From an uncultured cyanobacterium (GTDB lineage: Bacteria > Cyanobacteriota > Cyanobacteriia > PCC-6307 > Cyanobiaceae): DNA of 44,412 nucleotides. The notes under the pieces are model-generated. The model saw nothing but the letters and a program-made list of their open reading frames with translations, did not search any database and was not told the origin of the DNA. The stretch spans positions 1 to 44,412 of the forward strand of contig CAJWUF010000003.1 in NCBI GenBank assembly GCA_913047395.1, written 5' to 3'. Position numbers and translations under genes: made by a program. Shown here one piece after another: positions 1 to 10,970 of this stretch. The first letter of the stretch is position 1; each line of letters opens with the position of its first letter.

Positions 1-2
1 CT

Positions 3-121
3 TTTTTATCAGCAGCAGCTTTCTTCTCTAGTGCTGCTTTTTGCTCAGCGGCAGCTTTTTTATCAGCAGCGGCCTTTCGCTCAGCTGCTGCCTTTTGATT
101 TGCTGCCTTCTGCTCTGCCAC
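3..121 (-). CDS. Partial Ala/Lys-rich repeat ORF running off the left edge (reads V-AEQKAANQKAAAERKAAADKKAAAEQKAALEKKAAADKK); possible GTG start at 121..119
   Basis: Minus-strand frame open from about position 140 to the window edge; repeating KAAAxxK heptad-like units; an in-frame TGA lies just upstream and there is no ATG. Confidence 0.35.
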   Translation of the reverse strand, partial: MAEQKAANQKAAAERKAAADKKAAAEQKAALEKKAAADK

Positions 122-593
122 TGCTAAACCTGGGATGAATCAACGCATTCAAGCACCAAGGAAGAGTTTGTTTTTTGCGGCATAGAGACCAAATATTCTT
201 TTTTGAGAGTTGCTGCCTTGATTGTCTTGATTGCCACATTGAAGTGGTTCGTTCCCTGATTGGAAACCGTGGGAATTGATCAAGTACGGAAGCTCTTTAC
301 AGATTTTTGGGAAATTTCATGAGATTTCTCAGTGGTTTTTAGGAGGGCAGGAATCTTCCAGAAGCTGCATTGAAACGCAGAGGGCGTCCTTCGGATTTAA
401 CTGAAAAGCACTGCGCTGAATACCTCTGAGTTCCTTCCTTCTTGAAACTCGGCGAAACATACCAACAAAACACCAACATTTTAGATTGTTTTGATACTTT
501 CCAGCGACGTCTACTGAGACAGCTAAATCCCTAAGACCTATTGGGCCGTCATGGATCTGATTGGTCCCAAGAATTCCTGAGACAGGTTTTGAA

Positions 594-682
594 CGGAGAG
601 GGAGGGATTCGAACCCTCGACAGAAGTTGCCTCCTGTAACTCCTTAGCAGGGAGCCGCCTTCAACCACTCGGCCACCTCTCC
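594..682 (-). tRNA. tRNA-Ser (anticodon GCU)
   Basis: Minus strand ggagaggtggccgagtggttgaaggcggctccctGCTaaggag...ggttcgaatccctccctctcc: 7-bp acceptor stem, long variable arm, T-loop GGTTCGAATCC. Confidence 0.95.
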
Positions 683-757
683 AGAGGCATGCACACCTTA
701 CCAACAGCCTTATCTCCTCACTAGTTAGCTTTGGCCACGAGGGGGGTGGTTTTAGGC

Positions 758-1954
758 TTAGATCACTATTCTTGGCAGCCGGTGCTTGAAGCTGCAAAGC
801 ACTTCCCAGGGAATCGACCCGCTGACATCGGTCCATTGCTGTGGTGTGATGCAAGCGTCACCGTCTTGACCCAGCAGGGTCACAATGCTGCCTACTTCAA
901 TCTCAGGATGATCTGTGGCATCAAGTATTAGTTGATCCATGGTGATAGCCCCAACTTGGGGGAGAAGCTGGCCATCTGCTATCGCAAAGATTCGACCTGA
1001 TAAAGATCGACTGACGCCGTCGGCATAGCCGATCCCCACGATCGCTAGGCGAGTCGGACGTTGTGTAGTAAAGCGATGGCCATAGCTCACCCCCGTACCA
1101 GCTGGCACATCACGTATGAGAGTTACCCTTGCTTTTACGCTTAGGGCTGGCTTTAGATCTACTTTCCCCTGCAGGTGTTTATTGGGGCTATGGCCATATA
1201 GAGCCAGTCCAACGCGCACCATGTCGTAGTGGAGTCCATGATCTCTAAGGGTGCCGGCGGAGTTCGCAAGGTGTTTGCATAATTGATTGCCTTGCGTTGG
1301 CAGAGACCTCAGGACTGTTTCAAAGGCCTGCTGCTGCTGGCCTGTTATTAGTGCTGCCTCACCTTGTAGGGCCCCATCTGCTAGGGCTAAGTGGCTATAG
1401 ACACCCTTTAGGTCGAGTTGATTGAGGTGAGCGATGGCATCCACCAACCTGGGAGCCTCTTTTAGTTCACAGCCCAGGCGGCTCATCCCGGTATCGATTT
1501 TGAGCTGAACGCTGAATTCCCGCCCGCTCCCGTCTGCAAGGTTCTGGCACAGCAGGGCTTCTCGCATGCTGCTGAGGGTTGGCATTAGTTGCCAATTAAG
1601 GCAGGCCCGCAGATCTTCTGCATGGGTGAGATTGCCCAGTACCAATACCGGAGCAGTTAGGCCTGCTTGACGCAGTTCGATTCCTTCTAGAAGTGTTGCT
1701 ACTCCAAGACTTTTTGCGCCTCCTTGTAGGGCGGCTTTGGCTACAGCTACAGCGCCATGGCCATAGCCATCAGCTTTGACTACCGCCATCAGATCACAAC
1801 CTTTGCAAAGGTATCTACGCAGGCTGTGGCAATTGGCCTCTACGGCGAATGGATTGACTTCTATCCAGGCACGCTGACGTGGATCGGCCTTCGCGAGCTC
1901 CTCAGGGTTTTTGCTCCTGGGTAGATCACCGGGATTGGCGATCAGATCTTGCAT
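758..1954 (-). CDS. alr: Alanine racemase
   Basis: 398-aa ORF with PLP-lysine motif AVVKADGYGHGA and C-terminal ALYGHSP / VGIGYADGVSR / TMDQLILD motifs. Confidence 0.96.
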   Translation of the reverse strand: MQDLIANPGDLPRSKNPEELAKADPRQRAWIEVNPFAVEANCHSLRRYLCKGCDLMAVVKADGYGHGAVAVAKAALQGGAKSLGVATLLEGIELRQAGLTAPVLVLGNLTHAEDLRACLNWQLMPTLSSMREALLCQNLADGSGREFSVQLKIDTGMSRLGCELKEAPRLVDAIAHLNQLDLKGVYSHLALADGALQGEAALITGQQQQAFETVLRSLPTQGNQLCKHLANSAGTLRDHGLHYDMVRVGLALYGHSPNKHLQGKVDLKPALSVKARVTLIRDVPAGTGVSYGHRFTTQRPTRLAIVGIGYADGVSRSLSGRIFAIADGQLLPQVGAITMDQLILDATDHPEIEVGSIVTLLGQDGDACITPQQWTDVSGSIPWEVLCSFKHRLPRIVI

Positions 1955-2027
1955 GGGAGCAGGGTAAATAAGGACATTCCGTCAGCCTTGTTCTCTCGGT
2001 AGCATGCCGCTTAATAAGGGAGCTGGC

Positions 2028-2525
2028 ATGGGCCGGGTTCTCGTTCTCAATGCGTCCTATGAGCCCTTGAATATCACTACTTGGCGTAGAGCCATGGTGA
2101 TGATGTTCAAGGGCAAAGCAGAGAGCCTGGAACAGGATTCCAGGCGCATGATTCGCCATGACACCATGCTCCCCACGGTGATTAGGTTGCGGCAGTTTGT
2201 TCGGGTGCCTTTCCGGCAGCTGCCTTTGACCCGTCGCAATGTGCTTCACCGTGATGGCCATTGCTGTCAGTATTGCGGCTATCAAGGAGAGAAACTCTCG
2301 ATAGATCACGTAATCCCTCGCAGCCGAGGCGGTGGCGATACCTGGGAAAACGTCACCACGGCTTGCTTGATTTGCAATGTACGCAAGGGCAGCCGAACTC
2401 CTCAGGAGGCTGACATGCCTTTACATCGTCTGCCCTGGCGGCCGCTCAGTAGTCTCAGTTTTGAGGCAAACCGACAGATTCGTTCGGGCCGCCACAGTGA
2501 GTGGCGAAAGTATGTGATTGGTTGA
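2028..2525 (+). CDS. HNH endonuclease family protein
   Basis: VLNASYEPLNITTWRRAM ... CQYCG...LSIDHVIPRSRGGGDTWENVTTACLICNVRKGSRTP: HNH core with two CxxC motifs. Start chosen at internal Met. Confidence 0.93.
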   Translation: MGRVLVLNASYEPLNITTWRRAMVMMFKGKAESLEQDSRRMIRHDTMLPTVIRLRQFVRVPFRQLPLTRRNVLHRDGHCCQYCGYQGEKLSIDHVIPRSRGGGDTWENVTTACLICNVRKGSRTPQEADMPLHRLPWRPLSSLSFEANRQIRSGRHSEWRKYVIG

Positions 2526-2557
2526 GACTTTGGTGAATATCAGAATCAGGGTTGTCT

Positions 2558-3649
2558 CTACTCCTGATTACTGAGTTCTTCTATTTGACGGCGTTGCTCA
2601 TCGCCAATGCAGGCGCCAATTAATTCTTCTAGTTGGCCTGTTAGTACTGTCTCTAGGGTGAAATTGCGCCCTAGTCGGTGGTCGGTGGTGCGATTTTCCT
2701 TGAAGTTGTAGGTGCGGATCTTTTCGCTTCGGTCGCCGGTTCCTACTTGAGCTCGTCGCGTTGAGCTTTCGCGCGCGTTGGCTTCTGCAATTTGTCTCTC
2801 TAGTAATTTTGCTCGCAGGATTTCCATGGCACGCTCACGGTTCTGCAATTGGGAGCGTTCCTGGGTGCAGAACACCCTGATGCCAGTGGGCTTGTGATGT
2901 AGGTCGACAGCAGTTTCTACTTTGTTCACATTTTGTCCGCCGGCTCCGCCAGAGCGTGCAGTGCTGATCTCGAGTTCGCTGGGATCGATCTGTACTTCAA
3001 CTGGATCAGCTTCTGGCATCACGGCCACTGTTGCAGTGGATGTATGTACCCGGCCTTGAGATTCAGTGGTTGGCACTCGTTGAACTCGATGCACGCCGGC
3101 CTCGAATTTCAGCTGGCTGAATACGGCATCTCCTTTGACCGAGAGGATTAGTTCACGGAAGCCACCTAGATCAGCCTCTGTTGCACTAACTGGTTTTACT
3201 GACCAGCCAATTCGCTGACCGTAGCGCTCATACATGCGCGCTAGATCACCAGCCCAAAGGCAGGCTTCGTCACCGCCTGCACCGGCACGGATCTCCAACA
3301 TGACGCTGCGTTGATCTCGCGGGTCGCTGGGGAGTAGGGCCAGGGTGAGGCGTTTGATCAGTTCTTCTTTGCGGGCCTCGAGTTGCTGCAACTCTTCTTG
3401 CGCTAAAGCCTCCATTGCTTCATCACCTCTACTCTCGCGTAGTAGATGACGGGTTTCTTGCCACTCCTGCTCTACATGCTGGAGCGTTTCATAATCAACT
3501 ACCAGTGGTTCGAGTCGGGCTCGTTCTCGGGCAATATTTTCAAGAAGTTTGGGATCAACCGCTACATCGGGGTCAGCGAGCTGTCTCTCCAGGCTTTGAA
3601 AACTGGTCTTGGCTGTTTCCAGCTGAGTGATAAGGGTTGAAGAGTCCAT
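2558..3649 (-). CDS. prfA: Peptide chain release factor 1
   Basis: RF family GGQ motif ([17 protein letters not shown]) and [18 protein letters not shown]. Confidence 0.97.
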   Translation of the reverse strand: MDSSTLITQLETAKTSFQSLERQLADPDVAVDPKLLENIARERARLEPLVVDYETLQHVEQEWQETRHLLRESRGDEAMEALAQEELQQLEARKEELIKRLTLALLPSDPRDQRSVMLEIRAGAGGDEACLWAGDLARMYERYGQRIGWSVKPVSATEADLGGFRELILSVKGDAVFSQLKFEAGVHRVQRVPTTESQGRVHTSTATVAVMPEADPVEVQIDPSELEISTARSGGAGGQNVNKVETAVDLHHKPTGIRVFCTQERSQLQNRERAMEILRAKLLERQIAEANARESSTRRAQVGTGDRSEKIRTYNFKENRTTDHRLGRNFTLETVLTGQLEELIGACIGDEQRRQIEELSNQE

Positions 3650-3709
3650 GCCCATCAACTCCGGATGTTATTGGTATTGGCACCAAGTGTGGCTTTTGAG
3701 AACAGCAGC

Positions 3710-3991
3710 TCAGGCTTCTTTTGAGCTGCTGTCTTCATTGCTTTTTTTGTCGTCTGCTTTCTTTTCATCTGCAGCAGTATCGCCACTGGCCATGCCGTAT
3801 TTGCGCATGAAGCGATCTACACGCCCTTCAGTATCGAGGATTTTTTGGGTACCGGTAAAGAAGGGGTGATTGCCACTCCATACATCAACATGGAGTTCTG
3901 GCTGGGTGGAACCGGTGGTCATAACCACTTCTCCATTGCAGATCACCTTGGCATCGGGATACCAAGTTGGATGAATATCAGGCTTGGGCAT
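3710..3991 (-). CDS. rpmE: 50S ribosomal protein L31
   Basis: PDIHPTWYPDAKVICNGEVV...HPFFTGTQKILDTEGRVDRFMRKYG, with a charged C-terminal tail. Confidence 0.95.
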   Translation of the reverse strand: MPKPDIHPTWYPDAKVICNGEVVMTTGSTQPELHVDVWSGNHPFFTGTQKILDTEGRVDRFMRKYGMASGDTAADEKKADDKKSNEDSSSKEA

Positions 3992-4033
3992 GTCAGGTGT
4001 AATTGGAGAGGTAAAAGCAGTATGGGAAGCGGA

Positions 4034-4441
4034 TTAGCGCTTGGAGAATTGAGGAGCTTTGCGGGCTTTCTTTAGACCGTACTTGCGACGTTCTTTGGCG
4101 CGGGGATCTCTGCTGAGATGGCCTTCGGTTTTTAGTGGCTTGCGGTTATCTGCTGACAACTCACATAGGGCTCGTGCTGCACCTTGCTTAATGGCGTCGG
4201 CTTGACCGGTAAGGCCACCACCATGAACATTGACTAAAATGTCGTATGCCTCGTTTAGGCCAAGAGTTTGTAAGGGTGCCTTCACAGCCGCTAGGTAAGC
4301 GGGATTGAAGTTCAGATAGTGGTCGCCGGGACGTCCATTGATAGTGATTGTGCCGTTACCAGGTACAAGGCGTACGCGGGCGACTGAGGTCTTCCGGCGG
4401 CCAGTACCCCAGTAGACAACGCTGTTATTTGTGCTGCTCAT
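4034..4441 (-). CDS. rpsI: 30S ribosomal protein S9
   Basis: [14 protein letters not shown] ... [25 protein letters not shown]. Confidence 0.98.
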   Translation of the reverse strand: MSSTNNSVVYWGTGRRKTSVARVRLVPGNGTITINGRPGDHYLNFNPAYLAAVKAPLQTLGLNEAYDILVNVHGGGLTGQADAIKQGAARALCELSADNRKPLKTEGHLSRDPRAKERRKYGLKKARKAPQFSKR

Positions 4442-4893
4442 TGGGCTTTAGCGGCGGGGTTGAGCTGGAAGGCTTTAGGACTCTGGGCGGCATGGGGGTG
4501 CTCTGGGCCACGGTAGACCTTAAGTTTGCGGAACAACTGCCTACCAAGGGCATTGTGAGGCAGCATCCCTTTGATGGCTTTTTCTACGATCCGCTCAGGT
4601 AGGCGATCCTGTAAACGCTGGAAGGTTTCAACCTTCATCCCTCCGGGGCGACCTGAGTGACGGCGGTAGAGCTTTTGAGTCGCTTTGTTGCCGCTGACTC
4701 TGATTTTCTCCGCATTCACCACAACAACAAAATCACCAGTATCGAGGTGAGGAGTGAAGTTGGGCTTGTTCTTGCCGCGCAGCACAGAGGCCACTTCAGT
4801 GGCAAGTCTGCCGAGGGTTTGATTCTCTGCATCCACCAGAAACCACTGGCGGTCGATCGAATCTATTGAGGGAACTGAGGTCTTGTTCATCAC
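4438..4893 (-). CDS. rplM: 50S ribosomal protein L13
   Basis: [48 protein letters not shown]; 4-nt overlap with rpsI. Confidence 0.98.
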   Translation of the reverse strand: MMNKTSVPSIDSIDRQWFLVDAENQTLGRLATEVASVLRGKNKPNFTPHLDTGDFVVVVNAEKIRVSGNKATQKLYRRHSGRPGGMKVETFQRLQDRLPERIVEKAIKGMLPHNALGRQLFRKLKVYRGPEHPHAAQSPKAFQLNPAAKAQ

Positions 4894-5088
4894 GCCGGCA
4901 GGCCGGTTCGAAGATGCACTATCGCAAGGGATAGGGCTGGGCAGTGAGCATCGGGCACATTAGATCTGAGCCTGATCAAGCTCGACTGTTAACTCTAGCC
5001 TTTCGAGGGAGAGAATTCCCCGAAAAGGTTATTTAGGCAATGGTCGCTGGGGTCCATTTGCTATATCGAGCAGCTTCAGAGGTGGTAT

Positions 5089-5976
5089 TCAGCTTGACCC
5101 TGAAGTAAATGGAGGTTCTAAAGGAGGATCAGTTGTCCCTAGGTAATACCGTGGCTGGCAGTCATACCAGCCACCTTGAGAGAATATGACTTCTTCATAT
5201 CCTGCACGCAGCAGGCAAAGTCCCTTGGCTGGTGCTGATTCTTTTACTTCCTGACGTCGTTTTTCCTTCCAGCGTTGCTCAAATGTCTGAAGGTTGAGTC
5301 GGTGTTCACCTAAGGCCACCAATTGCCCCATCAACAGTCGCACCATGCCGTAGAGGAAGCCGCTTGCCTGGATTTCAACCACTAATAAATCTCCCTGCCG
5401 CTCAACCTGCACCTCTTGAACTGTGGTGCGAGCATGGGCTCTTCGACTGCCTGTTCGTTGAAAGGCGCTGAGGTCGTGTAGCCCTAGGAGCCCATTTAGG
5501 GCCAGCTTCATGATGGTTTCATCAAGACGCACGTGATAGCGGTGCCAGCTCCAGGGGGCGAGGAACAGGTTGGGACGACGACCGTTGTAAATCGTGTAGC
5601 GATACCTTCGGTAGGTAGCTGAATGACATGCGTGCCAAGTAGAGGGGCGCTCTACTGCTTCACGTACACGAATTGTTTTAGGCAGTCTTCCATTTAGGGC
5701 TGCTGGCCAACGTTCTGCTGGTATTGGGCCGCAGCAGTCGAAGTGCACGACTTGTCCGGCGGCATGTACGCCAGCATCTGTGCGCCCGGCTGCAACTGCA
5801 TGAATGGGTCTGAGCGGATCGAGCTGGGAGATTGCTTCTTCTAGTTCACCTTGAACGCTCACCCCATGTGGCTGACGCTGCCAACCACAAAAACCTGAAC
5901 CTTCATATTGCAGACTGAGGGCAATTCGTCGGACTGGTGCTGCTTCTGGCACTTCGCTCGTGGGTTTTGGTGACAT
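5089..5976 (-). CDS. truA: tRNA pseudouridine(38-40) synthase
   Basis: [49 protein letters not shown]. Confidence 0.97.
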   Translation of the reverse strand: MSPKPTSEVPEAAPVRRIALSLQYEGSGFCGWQRQPHGVSVQGELEEAISQLDPLRPIHAVAAGRTDAGVHAAGQVVHFDCCGPIPAERWPAALNGRLPKTIRVREAVERPSTWHACHSATYRRYRYTIYNGRRPNLFLAPWSWHRYHVRLDETIMKLALNGLLGLHDLSAFQRTGSRRAHARTTVQEVQVERQGDLLVVEIQASGFLYGMVRLLMGQLVALGEHRLNLQTFEQRWKEKRRQEVKESAPAKGLCLLRAGYEEVIFSQGGWYDCQPRYYLGTTDPPLEPPFTSGSS

Positions 5977-6016
5977 TGCTGATCAGCACAGCATGTCGGA
6001 GCAAATCCCTGGATTC

Positions 6017-6367
6017 TCAGACCAGTTCGATGATTGCCATTTCAGCGTTGTCGCCGCGGCGAGGCACAGTACGAATGATGCGGGTGTAACCACCTTGACG
6101 ATCGCCATAACGGTCTTGGGCTTTGTCAAAAAGCGCATGGACCAGTTGCTTGTCGTAGATGTATCCGATCGCGCGTCGCCTTGAAGACAGGCTGCCATCT
6201 TTGGCCAAAGTAATCATCCGTTCAGCTTCGTCGCGCAGGGCTTTAGCTCTGGCTTTGGTTGTGGTAACACGACCTTCACGGATTAGCTGAGTGGTCAGCC
6301 CGCGAAGCATGGCTTTGCGTTGATCAGTTGGGCGCCCCAGCTTGGGGACTCGACATTGGTGACGCAT
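6017..6367 (-). CDS. rplQ: 50S ribosomal protein L17
   Basis: [37 protein letters not shown]; start placed at internal Met because the longer track ORF overlaps rpoA. Confidence 0.97.
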   Translation of the reverse strand: MRHQCRVPKLGRPTDQRKAMLRGLTTQLIREGRVTTTKARAKALRDEAERMITLAKDGSLSSRRRAIGYIYDKQLVHALFDKAQDRYGDRQGGYTRIIRTVPRRGDNAEMAIIELV

Positions 6368-6404
6368 TGTTCTCGGGTGGGGCTGGGGCGGGTAAGGGAA
6401 AAAG

Positions 6405-7343
6405 TCAGGCGCTAGTGCGGCTCTGAGGGATTGAGATGCCGATGCGTTCGAGGGCTTCAATGACCTCGTCTGCAGATTTGGACCCGAAGTTTTTGATCTC
6501 TAGCAGATCCTCATAGCTGAACCCCATGAGGTCAGAGACTGAGTTCACCTGGGCACGCTTGAGGCAGTTATAAGCCCTTACAGAGAGGTTTAGTTCTTCA
6601 AGAGGTATCTGTGATTCGGCTGAAGGTTCTGGTTCCAAGCCAGGCTCCTCCACCATGGTGACGGTAGCTAGGGGCTGGAATAGTTCGATCAGTTGGTTGG
6701 CTGATTCTGCAAGGGCGTCATCTGGGGTGGTTGAACCATCGGTGACGATCTCTATGCGGAGTCTTTCACGGGTGGAACCTCCTTCTGCAACAGCGGTCTC
6801 GTCGATGGTGAAGTTCACCCGACGCACGGGCATAAAGACAGCATCGATCTGCAGTAAATCAATGGCACTGATGTCTTCGTTGTGGCGATCAACGGGGCGA
6901 TAGCCGATTCCTCGCTCTACATGAACCTCTAATTCAAGGCTGTGACCTTCGTGCACGGTGGCAATTGGGCGGTCACCATCAATTACCTGTACCTGTGATG
7001 AAAATTGCAGGTCCTTGGCTTTCACTTGTGCGGGTCCAGCAACTACCAGTCGCCCGATCTCTTGTTCATTGGTTCGACTGTTGACTGAAAGTTGCTTACA
7101 GTTCAACAGGATGTCGAGCACATCCTCTCGGACTCCAGGAATAGTCGCGTATTCATGGTTGACACCGGCAATGCGAACGGCAGTGATTGCACTGCCCTCG
7201 AGGCCGCCCATCAGCACCCTGCGTAGGGAATTCCCCAGCGTGGTCGCTTGTCCGCGCTCTAGAGGGCCGATGAGGAACACGCCTGTTTGGGCGCGATCAT
7301 CAGCAACTTGATGCTCGATACGGTCGATCTGGTATTGCAGCAC
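6405..7343 (-). CDS. rpoA: DNA-directed RNA polymerase subunit alpha
   Basis: [19 protein letters not shown]...; alpha-[27 protein letters not shown]. Confidence 0.98.
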   Translation of the reverse strand: MLQYQIDRIEHQVADDRAQTGVFLIGPLERGQATTLGNSLRRVLMGGLEGSAITAVRIAGVNHEYATIPGVREDVLDILLNCKQLSVNSRTNEQEIGRLVVAGPAQVKAKDLQFSSQVQVIDGDRPIATVHEGHSLELEVHVERGIGYRPVDRHNEDISAIDLLQIDAVFMPVRRVNFTIDETAVAEGGSTRERLRIEIVTDGSTTPDDALAESANQLIELFQPLATVTMVEEPGLEPEPSAESQIPLEELNLSVRAYNCLKRAQVNSVSDLMGFSYEDLLEIKNFGSKSADEVIEALERIGISIPQSRTSA

Positions 7344-7401
7344 GGTCTGAAGCGGGGGGAGGGGTGAGGGGCCAGAGGCCAGGGAGTGAAGCGCAGTTGA
7401 T

Positions 7402-7794
7402 TTACACGCGTCGGCGCTTGGCCCGACGGCATCCGTTATGCGGTAGAGGTGTGACGTCTCTGATCAGGGTGATCTCGAGGCCGGCTACCTGCAAGGCGCG
7501 GATGGCGGTCTCCCGACCTGAGCCGGGACCACGCACAAGCACCTCGATTTGACGCATCCCTTGTTCGAGGGCTCTACGAGCAGCAGCCTCAGCTGCTGTT
7601 TGAGCAGCAAAGGGGGTACCTTTCCTAGCGCCTTTGAAGCCACTGGCTCCGGCAGATGACCAGGAGATGACTTCTCCAGCGCTATCGGTAATCGAAACGA
7701 TGGTGTTGTTGAAGGTGCTCTGAATATGTGCAACGCCGTTGGGAACGTTGCGCTTGGTCTTTTTGGAACCTGTCTTCTTGGTGGGTTTGGCCAT
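7402..7794 (-). CDS. rpsK: 30S ribosomal protein S11
   Basis: [37 protein letters not shown]... Confidence 0.98.
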   Translation of the reverse strand: MAKPTKKTGSKKTKRNVPNGVAHIQSTFNNTIVSITDSAGEVISWSSAGASGFKGARKGTPFAAQTAAEAAARRALEQGMRQIEVLVRGPGSGRETAIRALQVAGLEITLIRDVTPLPHNGCRRAKRRRV

Positions 7795-7859
7795 GGGCTC
7801 GGGCCTGGTAGATACGGGTTTGCGAGGGTCTGCCTAGGCAGGTTGGGAAGTGGTGAGGA

Positions 7860-8225
7860 TTATTTCTTCTTGCCAGCCACGGTTTTGCGGGCCCCTCGAC
7901 GAGTGCGGGCATTGGTTCGAGTTCGCTGACCGCGAACTGGGAGGCTCATGCGGTGGCGACGCCCCCGTAGGCAACCGATATCTTGCAGTCGCTTGAGGGC
8001 CATGCCCTCCTGACGCCGAAGGTCTCCTTCAATAGTGAAGGCTTCAGTGGCAGTACGTAGTTTCTGAACATCTCCGTCTTCTAGATCCTTCACTCGGATG
8101 TCAGGATTTACGCCGGCTTTTGCCAGGATGGTTTTAGCGCGGGTTAGACCAATCCCATAGATGTAGGTGAGTGCAAATTCAACCCGCTTATCGCGAGGTA
8201 TGTCGACACCAGCAATCCTTGCCAC
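7860..8225 (-). CDS. rpsM: 30S ribosomal protein S13
   Basis: [26 protein letters not shown]...[14 protein letters not shown]. Confidence 0.98.
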   Translation of the reverse strand: MARIAGVDIPRDKRVEFALTYIYGIGLTRAKTILAKAGVNPDIRVKDLEDGDVQKLRTATEAFTIEGDLRRQEGMALKRLQDIGCLRGRRHRMSLPVRGQRTRTNARTRRGARKTVAGKKK

Positions 8226-8332
8226 TGAGAAATTAATTCGAGGGGGAAAAGGTACCGCCGTTGGCGGCGGGAAAGGGTGATGATGATTGAGCGGCCAAAA
8301 TAATGCTGTTCAATCACCTAGGGGCCAGAGTT

Positions 8333-8446
8333 TTAGCCTTGACGCTGCTTGTGCTTGGGGGTGGGGCAGATCACCATTACCCTGCCGTGGCGACGGATCA
8401 CCCGGCATTTCTCACACATTTTCTTGACCGAGGCACGCACCTTCAT
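8333..8446 (-). CDS. rpmJ: 50S ribosomal protein L36 (37 aa; not in the supplied ORF track)
   Basis: Manual translation: [37 protein letters not shown], with the CxxC...CxxxxH L36 signature. Confidence 0.97.
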   Translation of the reverse strand: MKVRASVKKMCEKCRVIRRHGRVMVICPTPKHKQRQG

Positions 8447-8492
8447 TGGGTGTGGCTCTCCATATTTCCAAACGGCAATACTACCATGTTGG

Positions 8493-9053
8493 TCAACTTA
8501 AAACTGCTTCGATACTCGATGTGATTGCTTCGATGCTGCCGTGGGCTTCTACTGTTTCAAGTAATCCTTGATGGCGGTAGTGGTCTATAAGGGGAGCGGT
8601 TTTTTCGCGATAGACCTCTAGTCGATGTCGAATTACGGTTTCGTTGTCATCAGCCCTTCCGCGTGAAAGTAGGCGTTCGATTAAAACGGCATCGTTGAGT
8701 TCTAGTAGTACAACAGCCTGAATTGGTTGCTTGAGTTGTTCAAGCAGTTGTTCGAGTGCTTCGGCTTGGATGACGGTGCGCGGAAATCCATCCAAGAGCC
8801 AACCACCACTTTGTGTGTTTAGCTGTTTTTCGACGATGGCCAGCACTAGATCATCGCTGACTAGTTCGCCACGGTTCATCACAGCAGCAGCCTCTTGACC
8901 TAGAGGGCTGCTGGCGGCGACTTCGGCTCGTAGTAGGTCGCCTGTAGATAGGTGCATCAATCCATGGGAAGCGCAGAGGCGTTCTGCTTGGGTCCCTTTG
9001 CCAGCACCGGGGGGACCTAAGAAGAGGAGGCGTTGCTTCATGGATTTCATCAA
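8493..9053 (-). CDS. adk: Adenylate kinase
   Basis: [46 protein letters not shown]. Confidence 0.97.
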   Translation of the reverse strand: MMKSMKQRLLFLGPPGAGKGTQAERLCASHGLMHLSTGDLLRAEVAASSPLGQEAAAVMNRGELVSDDLVLAIVEKQLNTQSGGWLLDGFPRTVIQAEALEQLLEQLKQPIQAVVLLELNDAVLIERLLSRGRADDNETVIRHRLEVYREKTAPLIDHYRHQGLLETVEAHGSIEAITSSIEAVLS

Positions 9054-9080
9054 TGGATTGAAAGTAAAAGGGTGCTTCGT

Positions 9081-10400
9081 TTATTGGCGTACAAGGCCTT
9101 CGTAGCGTTGAGAGATCACATAGGTCTGCACTTGTTTTGCGGTGTCAATCGCCACACCTACAAGGATCAGTAGGGACGTAGCCCCGAGGCCTCGAAAGGT
9201 TGTGACGTTGGTAGCGCGTTCCACCGCAGCGGGAACGATTGCAACGGCACCTAGGAATAATCCGCCTAATAGGGTTAGTCGGTTTTGAACTCCCGAGAGG
9301 TAGTTCGCCGTGGCACTGCCTGGCCTAATCCCTGGAATTGCTACACCTCCTCGTTTGAGGTTTGTGGCGATGTCAATCGGATTGATCGTCAGTGAGGCGT
9401 AGAAGTAAGAAAAACCGACGATTAGCGCAAAAAACACCAAGGCATAGGGCCATGGATTGGGTGCACCTGGGCTCAGGGCACTTGCAGCTTCTATTAGCAA
9501 ACTATTTTTAGTGAAGTTCGCAATTGTCATTGGCAAAAAGATCAGTGCAGAAGCGAAGATGATTGGCATCACACCACCGGCATTGAGCTTCAAGGGCAGA
9601 TAGCTCTGGCGGTTTGGTAGCAAATTGGCACCGCCTATTTGACGTTTTGCGCTCACAATTGGCAGGCGCCGTGATCCCTCCTGCACGAAGATGATCCCTA
9701 CGATTGTTACTAGGAAAACCATTACTAGTACTGCGATGCCGATTACATCGCCGCGATCACCAGTTTGGGCTTTCTCAATTGTTGAAGCGAGTGCTTTTGG
9801 CAGGGTGGCAACGATGTTGAGGAAGATCACCAGGGACGCGCCTTGACCGATGCCTCGGTCGGTGATGATTTCGCTCAACCACATCACGATCATCGAGCCC
9901 GTAACTAGTGCCAGTGCTGTCTGCACAATGGGGGTGAGCCCTTCTACGGCGTAGAGGTTGTTTTGGTGAAGGACTAGGGCGAAAACCACACTTTGTACGA
10001 GTCCCCAACCAAGGGCTACATAGCGAGTGATCTGGGCAATTTTGCGGCGTCCGGCTTCCCCTTCGTTTTTTTGGAGGTCTTCGAGTTGAGGCAGGGCTGC
10101 AGTGAGTAACTGCAGAATGATTGAGGCGTTGATGAATGGCAGTATCCCCAGGGCGAATATCCCCAAGGTGGAGATTCCTCCGCCAGTAAAAATATCGAGG
10201 AATCCTATAAGTGAGCCTCCCTTTTGGAGGAATGCTTGTAAGTTCTCTGGATTAATATTTGGTAGTGGGATGTAGATCCCGAGACGAATAAAAAGCAGTA
10301 ATCCCAGGGTGGTGAGCACTCGGCCACGCAGTTCTGGGTTGAGCACCAGCTGGCTTATTACTTCAGCGGCACTGGGGTTGCGACCCCGACTGACGAGCAT
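9081..10400 (-). CDS. secY: Preprotein translocase subunit SecY
   Basis: Multi-TM; LGIYIPLPNI, GIFALGILPFINASIILQLL, LPNRQSYLPLKLNAGGVMPIIFASAL. Confidence 0.98.
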   Translation of the reverse strand: MLVSRGRNPSAAEVISQLVLNPELRGRVLTTLGLLLFIRLGIYIPLPNINPENLQAFLQKGGSLIGFLDIFTGGGISTLGIFALGILPFINASIILQLLTAALPQLEDLQKNEGEAGRRKIAQITRYVALGWGLVQSVVFALVLHQNNLYAVEGLTPIVQTALALVTGSMIVMWLSEIITDRGIGQGASLVIFLNIVATLPKALASTIEKAQTGDRGDVIGIAVLVMVFLVTIVGIIFVQEGSRRLPIVSAKRQIGGANLLPNRQSYLPLKLNAGGVMPIIFASALIFLPMTIANFTKNSLLIEAASALSPGAPNPWPYALVFFALIVGFSYFYASLTINPIDIATNLKRGGVAIPGIRPGSATANYLSGVQNRLTLLGGLFLGAVAIVPAAVERATNVTTFRGLGATSLLILVGVAIDTAKQVQTYVISQRYEGLVRQ

Positions 10401-10508
10401 GTACGGAAGGGATTTGGGTGGGTTTGAAGCAACAAAGCCGTCCGCAGATCGAAGAATTGCTGGACGGCTCAGATATTAGAACTGCAGGAGCATTCCCTTG
10501 GCAGAGCT

Positions 10509-10964
10509 TTAGTCAAGGATTTCGCAGCTGCCTCCAGCGGCTTCAATCTTGCTGCGTGCTGTGGCAGTGAATGCAGAAGCCTGAACAGTCAGCTTGACCT
10601 TGAGATCTCCATGCCCAAGCACCTTTAAAGGGTGTTTAGGACTGGTGACGACACCTTGCTTGACAAGGGTATCGAGGTTGATGGTGCTGCCTGCCTTGAG
10701 TTCATTGAGGGCCGCTACGTTCACCACAGTGAACTCCTTCGAGTTCACTATGGTGAAGTGCTTGAGCTTGGGTACGCGCCTGTAAAGGGGCATTTGACCG
10801 CCTTCAAAGCCCGGGCGGGTAGGACGACCAGAGCGGGATTTTTGCCCACGCATGCCGAAACCACAGCTTGCACCTTGGCCAGCGGCAATACCACGACCTT
10901 TGCGCAGCTTGCGGCGCCGAGCCCCAGTGTTGGCCTTTAGAGAGTCGAGTCGAAGAGTAGTCAT
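10509..10964 (-). CDS. rplO: 50S ribosomal protein L15
   Basis: [46 protein letters not shown]. Confidence 0.97.
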   Translation of the reverse strand: MTTLRLDSLKANTGARRRKLRKGRGIAAGQGASCGFGMRGQKSRSGRPTRPGFEGGQMPLYRRVPKLKHFTIVNSKEFTVVNVAALNELKAGSTINLDTLVKQGVVTSPKHPLKVLGHGDLKVKLTVQASAFTATARSKIEAAGGSCEILD

Positions 10965-10970
10965 GGGGAA

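Noticed and set aside
549-854. 101-aa minus-strand ORF in the track
   Set aside because: Overlaps tRNA-Ser and the 3' end of alr; composition not protein-like.
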